A stretch of DNA of 64,000 nucleotides from Limnoperna fortunei (lineage: Eukaryota > Mollusca > Bivalvia > Mytilida > Modiolidae), in NCBI GenBank assembly GCA_944474755.1, contig OX104125.1, forward strand, positions 42,547,899 to 42,611,898. The letters run 5' to 3'. The notes beneath the pieces are model-generated. The model was not told the DNA's origin, did no database searches, and saw nothing but the letters and a program-made list of their open reading frames with translations. The position numbers and the translations under genes were made by a program. Shown in pieces: positions 56,452 to 64,000 of this stretch; the first letter of the stretch is position 1; every line of letters starts with the position of its first letter.

Positions 56452-56705
56452 TTTTTTGCTATAACGCCATTTTCAGCAATTTTAGCTATATTGTGACGTC
56501 TTGTATTTAACGAAGGAGGAGGCCAGAGTACCCGGATAAACCCCCCCCCCGACCTCCTGCAGTCAAACTGGCAATTCTTGCCAATTAAGATTGAGGCGAG
56601 AATACCTTGAGTGCAGTCAGAATCGAACTCGCATCCTCTGTGTTAACAGGCGCGATATCGATAGTATATTTTTAACTACCTTAATCTCTCGACCACCGAT
56701 GCTAT
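56452..56705 (-). mobile_element. SINE family A upstream of SLCO
   Basis: Reverse strand head ATCGGTGGTCGAGAGATTAA, B box CGAGTTCGATTCTGACTG, body CTTAATTGGCAAGAATTGCC, tail ACAATATAGCTAAAATTGCT. A poly-C run at 56543 marks slippage. Confidence 0.78.
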
Positions 56706-56967
56706 CCCTCCCCCCTCCCCCCTCCCCCAACCTCCGACCGTACTAAGTAAGGTGCATGTCGCTTGTAGTAAAACTATTGCTTATAATAATAAAAGAACAC
56801 ATAATGCAAACACAGCTCAGTGCTTCACTCAATGACAACAATCAGAAAAATTCACGTAAAAACAAAAAACAAAAGTAAAAAAAAAAAGAATTAAATAACA
56901 TTCGGTTATTTATGCCCCAACAATACGTACATGTAGATCTAGTACACTCAGACTTCCGCACCAAGTT

Positions 56968-57166
56968 TTTGTTTGAATGGTGTTTAACGACACTTTCAGC
57001 ATTTTTCAGCTATATCGAGGCGTCCCGTAGAAAACGAGAAAACCACAAGTTTTTGTACGAAATTTGGAAATCTTTGTGAATTAAGATTGAAGACTACCAC
57101 TGCAGCCTCACTGTTGACACGGTGACTACCTACCTTAACCGCTACCGGTAATTCACCGAGGCACCT
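56968..57166 (-). mobile_element. SINE family A, diverged and shortened
   Basis: Reverse strand: a head relic with TGCCTCGGTGAATTACCGG, body CTTCAATCTTAATTCACAAA, tail CTCGATATAGCTGAAAAATG and CTGAAAGTGTCGTTAAACAC. An internal part is missing. Confidence 0.7.
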
Positions 57167-57715
57167 TATTATAAATATACTGGCTTCGGATATATATAAA
57201 TTGCACGTGTAGGTGCAGGGATTTACCGACCTTAAACTAAAGTGTGGTTGACATTTAATCGCTTTTTATCTCATAATAAAACAACATGCAAAAATGTTAC
57301 ATTAGCCCATCCCGATTCTTACACAATAAATTGTATATTTTTTCTATTTCCATTTACACGATCAAATTCGTGTTTTAACATTTATTGGAAATTCCGTTTC
57401 TTTACTATGTACGTATCCTATGTATGCTTTAGCACTGCATATAATAAGTCAAGGACGTTCACTGAGATATGAAATTTCGTATCATAATCCCTTTTAAAGT
57501 CAAGACCATGTAAGCTGTGTATATATTTTGGGTCAATTGTCAATGTATTTGAATAGATAACGTCGTATAAACCCTAATTCCTACGTATCTTTAATTTTTC
57601 GTTGTGATAATGTCGAATTAAAATATAACCGTTAAACTATATTTTAGATTTTGTAATGTCACGAACGTAATTAAACTGTGTTCGAAATTTGTTTTATTAT
57701 TTATGTGCGGATTTC

Positions 57716-57912
57716 GTTTGAATGGAGTTTAACGCCACTTTCTGTTACTTTTCAGGTATATATTAAGTGTTCAGTGTTTAGTTGGGGAGGAGCCTGAGGT
57801 TTGTGGTAAAAAACACAAATCCTAGTCAAGTATGATTGGAGTCGAACACGCCCTGCTCGTTGTAATGCTCAGGGCGAAGTTACTAACTACCTTAACCAGT
57901 CGGAAACTCAGT
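57716..57912 (-). mobile_element. SINE family A, diverged
   Basis: Reverse strand: GACTGGTTAAGGTAGTTAGT (A-box side), body TCCAATCATACTTGACTAGG and tail AAAGTGGCGTTAAACTCC. Confidence 0.68.
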
Positions 57913-57914
57913 TT

Positions 57915-59700
57915 CATGGCCAACCCCATATTTTTAGCCAAATATAATGTAAAGTGACCTGTCCCTTCGCTAAGTTTTAAAGTTTTAATCCACGTCAGAT
58001 ACATTATTGTAATTAATTCCACGTCTAACGGAAAAAAAAACAAACAAAAAAAACCACAAATAATCAGTACCTACATTTGATGGATACATTTCAAAGACCT
58101 TGCTCTATAAAGCAAGATAGATCATAGGTTAGATTGTTGCAGCAACATTTGCAATGATAATGCTATTTTTATTTAGCACTATATAATGTAAGGATGGAAT
58201 GTTGCACATAGAATATCATATGGGTCTTTTTTTACTGCATATCCTGTAACAACCAAAAGACACCTACATCAATCCGAGAACTTGAGCTATCATTGATATG
58301 GTTTGAGAGGTTTTTATGGGTGTGCATGTTTATCATACATGTCAACATAGAATAAAGGCTTCTGTAGTCTGCATCCTTGGCGTTCGTCGTTTCATTCACC
58401 ATCCTTTTGTTCACGCAGCAGTCGATCAACTGATAACTACGTGGCCACATTAACCATTTAATGCTTCGTGATTTATAATGTTAAAAGCGGGGTCTAGGTA
58501 AAATAGTGATGTAAACCGTAAGCCAAATAGAATTATGATTGATTTTGTAGCAAAATAATAATTAATGTTATATATAATGGGTCGCACACTATTGATGACC
58601 GCACGGCAGAAATAAAGAAGAAAACAAAGAAATACAATCAGAGAAAATAAAACGGGTAACAGATGTAATTTCTACTTTAGATTCGGTTTTTCTGTCGGGT
58701 CGTTTGATAACAGGTTACTCTGATCGATAAGTAAGGGAAAATAAAATTTTCTTAAATATATTATTTAAATCTAAATCTCTAAAAAAAAACATGTCATAAA
58801 TGAGAAAAAAGCATATTTAACAAATTTCAAATTTCAATTTAAAATGTTACTGCAGGCATTGCAGGGTGGCCAAGTCGGATTCACTTCGTTACGGAATCTT
58901 CATACTTTTTGCATTTTTATTCTGCACATAGACGGATTCGAGAGAGGAGTAATTTTTAGAAATGGAGGTTTTTGGTCAAATTTAGGGACACTCTCAACAG
59001 GCCTCTGAATATGTAGAGTGACCTACACTTGTGATTAATCTCGATTTGTTTTAATTCTGATTGATATACAATCCTACTGTGTGGCCATACGTTATCATTC
59101 TCAGGATTTTTTAAGCGGATAATGAACACTTAGTACAATAGAAAAAAAAACCATTCCAAACCGTTGTAGCAAATTCGTAAATCAATATGCAAGAACCAAA
59201 TCAACTGGACACGAAAAAAAACAATAATACAGTATAAACGCAAAAAAAACGAAACAAAAACAAACAAAATACCAAAAAACAAAAAACTAAAACAGACGAG
59301 GTGCGACTTGACCATCAACAAACAAACTAACAAACATAAAACCAGTGATTACGGATTTATACAGATAAGCAATAAATGTAGAACCCTTAATAATCAATCT
59401 ACATGTATAACGTAAACGTCAATTCACAGATTCGCTCATAAGACACGAGTGCAAAAATAATATGTCAATGGTGTTAATTTTTTTATACAATATTGTTGTT
59501 GCACATCGTCTTTTTTGCTTTGTTTTGATTTTTTTGTTGCGTTCAACTGTTTATTGTTTTTGCCCAGTTCATGCGTTGTTTTTTTTTATATTGAAGTCAA
59601 CTTAAAATAGCAGTAGTAAAGAATAAATGTACAAACCCACAAAATGACTGGCGACTAAAAGAAAAATTAAGGAAATATACTACCTTGCAGTCTTTTTCTC
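57915..59700. other. Non-coding stretch upstream of SLCO
   Basis: AT-rich with several A- or T-runs. The - frame at 58232-58450 has no family motif. No promoter element can be placed with confidence, and the SLCO transcription start is unknown. Confidence 0.5.
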
Positions 59701-59711
59701 GAAATGACAAA

Positions 59712-60175
59712 ATAATCTAGACTTTACTGTATCAATACACGGTCACCTTAAAAATCTTAAACCTAATTCTAAAGCTAATATACTGTCAAAATTTGAACAC
59801 AAACGGCCTTGTTCTCAAGCCTCACAAGGAAATACATGTAGGACACTATATGAAAATATGATCCTACTTCACAGAGTCCTTTTTCGCCGACGATAAATAA
59901 TCTAAAAATTAAATTATCACTTTGGAAACAGTTAAATCTTTAATCTCAAATTTTGTAAGATCTCTAAGTTTGTAAATACATTGCTTTGCACTAAAGCTAT
60001 AAGAGTAAAAGGGATAACATATGAAAATAGCAAACGATCCTACCTCGCTTGGTCCAATGATTGTAATGATGAATAATTTTAAAAATACACTACATGTATA
60101 AATGATCACTTTGGAAACGGTAAAACCTTAATCTCAAATTTTATATGATATCAAAATTTGTACACAATTGTCCTA
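59712..60175. repeat. Degenerate tandem repeat, about 175-190 bp unit, about 2.5-3 copies
   Basis: Phrases recur in the same order: TCACCTTAAAAATCTTAAAC / TCACTTTGGAAACAGTTAAA / TCACTTTGGAAACGGTAAAA at 59743, 59917 and 60106, each followed by a CTCAAATTTT-like or CAAAATTTG phrase and CTTTGCAC/ACACAA. The spacings are about 174 and 189 bp. Substantial divergence shows it is old. Confidence 0.6.
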
Positions 60176-60384
60176 TCACTTATTTTATCATCGGTCACAT
60201 GGCAGACATCAACCTGTATATTAGATTTCGATAGTATTTAATTTTGATAATATATTTCAATGGAAAAAGTCGATACGACTTAAACCAGGTGATGAGATAA
60301 CTTATTAGTGGGAGGCCTTAGATAGATATAATGACAGGTGACGATTGCTTTTGATCATCTGCAAGGAGTTTTAAGGGCAACTTG

Positions 60385-60565
60385 TCTGGAGCACCTGAGT
60401 CCACCCATGGCTTTTTTTGGGTTCTGGTTACTCACTTTCTGTTTTTGTGTTTTTGGTTTTTGTTTTGCATTGTATATGTTTGTCTATATCCGGATTTGTA
60501 ATTGTCCTTTGACTTTCGGCTCTTGTTGTTCGGTGGGGTTTCTTTCTATTTTTAAAATGTCTTTT
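60385..60565 (+). mobile_element. GT-rich family C copy, best preserved
   Basis: GGAGCACCTGAGTCCACCCA, TTCTGGTTACTCACTTTCTG, TGTTTGTCTATATCCGGATT and TTTCGGCTCTTGTTGTTCGG. I associate the GGAGCACCTGA-CACCC start with interspersed repeats of mussels. This is memory, not a search. Confidence 0.68.
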
Positions 60566-60574
60566 TTCCGAAAT

Positions 60575-60778
60575 AGAGCAGGCCTATTATAGCCTCTACA
60601 TACACAACATGTCAGAACAATGTTCAGGCTATAACTATATAACTCTCCATTAACAGGTAAAAAAATTCATGTCCATTTCGTCCCTCGCATTTTTGTTTTG
60701 TGTTCAGTTTAACTTGTTCTCGTCCTGAATATATCTAAATACTTCTCGCTGGACATCAAGCAATAAATTATAATCTTG
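60575..60778 (+). mobile_element. Family B 3' half
   Basis: Contains CAGGCCTATTATAGCCTCTA and the 3' end TTGTTCTCGTCCTGAATATA followed by CTTCTCGCTGGACATCAAGC. The 5' part is absent. Confidence 0.68.
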
Positions 60779-60941
60779 AATGGATAAGCCCCGGTGTCTG
60801 TATTGCGACCGTCAATCCTACTTTATCAAGACGAGGTCGCTGTACTTAGTGTGTCATCTGTTGCTTAGTACACATTTTAGAACATTTCTTTTAATTCGGA
60901 CTGCTATAATCGGAAATACAAAACAAGCAAACGCAAATTAA

Positions 60942-61920
60942 ACAAGTGCTGATTGTGATTGCAAGCAAGTCACAAAAAAATCCCCTCCCGTGCCCACTTT
61001 TGTCACAATTCGGACAACTTTTCAATTTTCGCACTTTGGCGGCCATTTTGAATATGGCGGCCATCTTGGACTTTGGCAGCCATCTTGGATTTGTTCGACA
61101 TGTTGTTCGTAAAATCAATATTGACCTAAATGCCAATTTTTGTTGAAATCAGACAACTTTTCAATATTCGCACTTTGGCAGCCATTTTGAATATGACAGC
61201 CATCTTGGATTTGTTCGAAAGTGTCGCCATGTTGTTCGTAATATCAATATTGACCTAAATGCCAATTTTCGTTGAAATCGGACAACTTTTCAATTTTCGC
61301 ACTTTGGCGGCCATTTTGAATATGGCGGCCATCTTGGACTTTGGCGGCCATCTTGGATTTGTTCAAACATGTCACCATGTTGTTCGTAATATCAATATTC
61401 ACCTAAATGCCAATTTTCGTTGAAATCGGACAACTTTTCAATTTTCGCACTTTGGAGGCCATTTTGAATATGGCGGCCATCTTGGACTTTGGCGGCCATC
61501 TTTGATTTGTTCGAACATGTCACCATGTTGTTCGTAATATCAATATTGACCTAAATGCCAATTTTCGTTGAAATCGGACAACTTTTCAATTTTCGCACTT
61601 TGGCGGCCATTTTGAATATGGTGGCCATCTTGGATTTTTCGGAAAATGGTCCCATATTGTCCGGGACCTTAATATTGACCTATAAACCTATTTTGGTTCA
61701 TATCCATATTGTTTGTGATTTTTTATGATTAATTTTGTATTTTTTTCAAATTCAAAATGGCCGCCAATCCAAGATGGCCGCTATTTTCAAAATTTCGAAA
61801 TCGGAAACAACATTTCCTAGTAGTGACCTATCTTTCTGGTAAGTTTCATTGACCTATGTCTTTTCGTCTTCGAGAAATCCTACGGACAAAGTTAGGTCCA
61901 GAAGAAGAAGAAGAATAATA
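60942..61920. repeat. 979-bp tandem unit, copy 1 (GGCGGCCAT-rich)
   Basis: Composed of about five diverged subunits of 110-150 bp. Each has GTTGAAATCGGACAACTTTT, TTCGCACTTTGGCGGCCATT, one to three GGCGGCCATCTTGGA phrases and CATGTTGTTCGTAATATCAA. It ends with TTAGGTCCAGAAGAAGAAG. Open frames in both directions are shadows of the repeat. Confidence 0.95.
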
Positions 61921-62900
61921 ACAAGTGCTGATTGTGATTGCAAGCAAGTCACAAAAAAATCCCCTCCCGTGCCCACTTTTGTCACAATTCGGACAACTTT
62001 TCAATTTTCGCACTTTGGCGGCCATTTTGAATATGGCGGCCATCTTGGACTTTGGCAGCCATCTTGGATTTGTTCGACATGTTGTTCGTAAAATCAATAT
62101 TGACCTAAATGCCAATTTTTGTTGAAATCAGACAACTTTTCAATATTCGCACTTTGGCAGCCATTTTGAATATGACAGCCATCTTGGATTTGTTCGAAAG
62201 TGTCGCCATGTTGTTCGTAATATCAATATTGACCTAAATGCCAATTTTCGTTGAAATCGGACAACTTTTCAATTTTCGCACTTTGGCGGCCATTTTGAAT
62301 ATGGCGGCCATCTTGGACTTTGGCGGCCATCTTGGATTTGTTCAAACATGTCACCATGTTGTTCGTAATATCAATATTCACCTAAATGCCAATTTTCGTT
62401 GAAATCGGACAACTTTTCAATTTTCGCACTTTGGAGGCCATTTTGAATATGGCGGCCATCTTGGACTTTGGCGGCCATCTTTGATTTGTTCGAACATGTC
62501 ACCATGTTGTTCGTAATATCAATATTGACCTAAATGCCAATTTTCGTTGAAATCGGACAACTTTTCAATTTTCGCACTTTGGCGGCCATTTTGAATATGG
62601 TGGCCATCTTGGATTTTTCGGAAAATGGTCCCATATTGTCCGGGACCTTAATATTGACCTATAAACCTATTTTGGTTCATATCCATATTGTTTGTGATTT
62701 TTTATGATTAATTTTGTATTTTTTTCAAATTCAAAATGGCCGCCAATCCAAGATGGCCGCTATTTTCAAAATTTCGAAATCGGAAACAACATTTCCTAGT
62801 AGTGACCTATCTTTCTGGTAAGTTTCATTGACCTATGTCTTTTCGTCTTCGAGAAATCCTACGGACAAAGTTAGGTCCAGAAGAAGAAGAAGAATAATAA
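61921..62900. repeat. 979-bp tandem unit, copy 2
   Basis: No difference from copy 1 was found by eye wherever the two were compared. Each copy starts ACAAGTGCTGATTGTGATTG and ends in (GAA)n-(TAA)n. Copy 2 runs on into additional TAA units and then unique sequence with a hairpin. Confidence 0.95.
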
Positions 62901-62928
62901 TAATAATAAGAAACGGTGCAAAAACAAT

Positions 62929-62958
62929 AAATCCCCGACACTTCGTGGTCGGGGATTT
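62929..62958. other. Perfect 11-bp stem hairpin after the tandem unit
   Basis: AAATCCCCGAC pairs exactly with GTCGGGGATTT around the 8-base loop ACTTCGTG. It follows (GAA)n(TAA)n and AAACGGTGCAAAAACAAT, an arrangement I have seen as the end of interspersed elements in marine invertebrates. Its role is unknown. Confidence 0.8.
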
Positions 62959-62959
62959 A

Positions 62960-63855
62960 ATTACATGTACATATTCTGATATATGACGTCCTATTATCGC
63001 CAACTAGTATACTGTCCGATATTTCCACCTTTGTCAAAAAATGTCCTAAACATTATTTCTGCAGTGAATATTTATTTTTGAGCTGTTTCTATTGCAAAAC
63101 ATTATCTAAAACCATCTGTCAAAAATAACAAGGCTGTTCCAAAACACATTCCGTGTATAAATGAATAGCATAGAGTACTTCTGTTTTTAACATTTGAAAA
63201 TATCAACGACTGAATTCGAGTTCTGTTGTGTTAAAAAATCACTAATATTCCTGTTTAAATGTAAAATGATTTTGTCATACAGCATCTTAAAGCGAGAATT
63301 AATACTTTAACGTTCCTACATAAAACATACCGGGGAGTAAGGGACGGGACAATATTAATTGGTGGGTTGGGGCCGGTGCATTTCAAATTATCAGGTTTAA
63401 AAAGGCTATGTCCTATCTCATTAAAATACAAAAAAGTTGCTGTCCTACATCAGATCTGTTATACAAAAGTGGGTGTCCTGTCTAATGAATAATTTTATGG
63501 TTACAATGCGTATTTATGTTTGTTAAACAAATTGTGCGATTACAGTACATTAGTTTGAAATTAAAACATCAGAATTTTTTTTTTGTTTTTTTCATCGATG
63601 ATATTGTTACGAAAAAAACTTGCGGTCCTATCAGTGCTGAAAATAACAAAACTTGTAGTTCCATATTTATGCCAGCATAAAAAAGTATGTGTCCTGTGGC
63701 ATTTTTCTGTTTAGTTATTCTAGAATAGATGTATTCAAGGTTTACTATGGTGATGTGCTCATTTACACTCGGGATGAGACTTTATATTGATTTCGTACCT
63801 CGCTATAAATAATCTTATATAACGTCCAACTAATGGTAGAATGAATACAACACCA
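62960..63855. other. Non-coding stretch
   Basis: AT-rich DNA with the recurring phrase TGTCCTGT/TGTCCTAT (63410-63690). No coding or repeat family recognised. Confidence 0.5.
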
Positions 63856-63859
63856 TACC

Positions 63860-64000
63860 CTCATAAACAAGATTGCGGGTTCGATTCTCACTGCAGGTAG
63901 GGTGTACTCGACTCCAATCTTAATTGACAGGGATTGCCAGTTTTCCTACCGCAGGTCGGGGGTTTTCTCCGGGTACTCCGGCTTCCTCCCCCAATAAAAA
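63860..64000 (+). mobile_element. SINE family A cut by the window end
   Basis: B box GCGGGTTCGATTCTCACTG, body CCAATCTTAATTGACAGGGA and GGTCGGGGGTTTTCTCCGGG. The tail lies beyond base 64000. The A-box side is already lost. Confidence 0.78.

Noticed and set aside
58232..58450. 72-codon minus-strand frame upstream of SLCO as a separate small gene
   Set aside because: No family motif, no supporting splice or poly(A) signals, and length within chance for this composition.
60891..62125. Paired frames of 66-89 codons on both strands, repeated twice
   Set aside because: They lie entirely in the 979-bp GGCGGCCAT repeat units and are duplicated with them.

Overview
The window reads as animal nuclear DNA. 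Genes are split by GT-AG introns, the sequence is AT-rich, and recently active repeats of many kinds fill most of the space. The repeat types point to a bivalve mollusc: tRNA-headed SINEs whose tails read like GATATAGCTGAAAGTGGCG, a second ~400-470 bp family ending in (TCAA)n, and a GGAGCACCTGA-type repeat that I associate with mussels. This assignment rests on memory and was not searched.

Only two host genes can be supported. At the left edge (367-1549, + strand) are the last two coding exons of an arginase, including the metal-binding SFDVDGLDP motif and the EVNP glutamate; its 5' part lies outside the window. On the - strand, 56159 down to 40002, is a complete organic anion transporter (OATP/SLCO) gene. 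Its 12 coding exons have compatible phases throughout and sum to 2148 bp (715 residues). They cover about twelve membrane segments, the family DxRWxGAWW signature and a Kazal-like extracellular domain. Its introns hold SINEs, a 43-bp tandem array, foldback elements and a LINE 3' fragment.

Layout: 1-1.6 kb arginase 3' end; 1.6-7.3 kb repeats and non-coding DNA; 7.35-7.84 kb a 31-bp minisatellite; 8.7-13.3 kb a 2.1-kb segment duplicated in tandem, each copy ending in a CCATA/CCGTA pentamer array; 14.34-22.36 kb a degenerate Ty3/gypsy LTR retrotransposon (- strand) with a MITE-like insertion in its 3' LTR and a foreign coding-like segment between integrase and polypurine tract; 22.8-28.5 kb foldback elements and SINE pieces; 28.86-32.59 kb a broken CR1/jockey-like LINE with a 2A-like motif and two PHD fingers; 33-35.5 kb SINEs with target-site duplications; 35.70-37.27 kb a Tc1-type DNA transposon with intact inverted repeats and a broken transposase; 40-56.2 kb the SLCO gene; 56.4-60.8 kb SINE-rich upstream DNA; 60.94-62.9 kb two apparently identical 979-bp tandem copies of a GGCGGCCAT-rich repeat followed by a perfect hairpin; right edge, a SINE cut by the window end.

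The two host genes show no functional linkage in this sequence. I found no convincing tRNA, rRNA or CRISPR locus. No clearly new biological system is demonstrated. The best leads are the 2A-like/double-PHD LINE, the coding-like segment carried inside the LTR element, and the recent tandem duplications.
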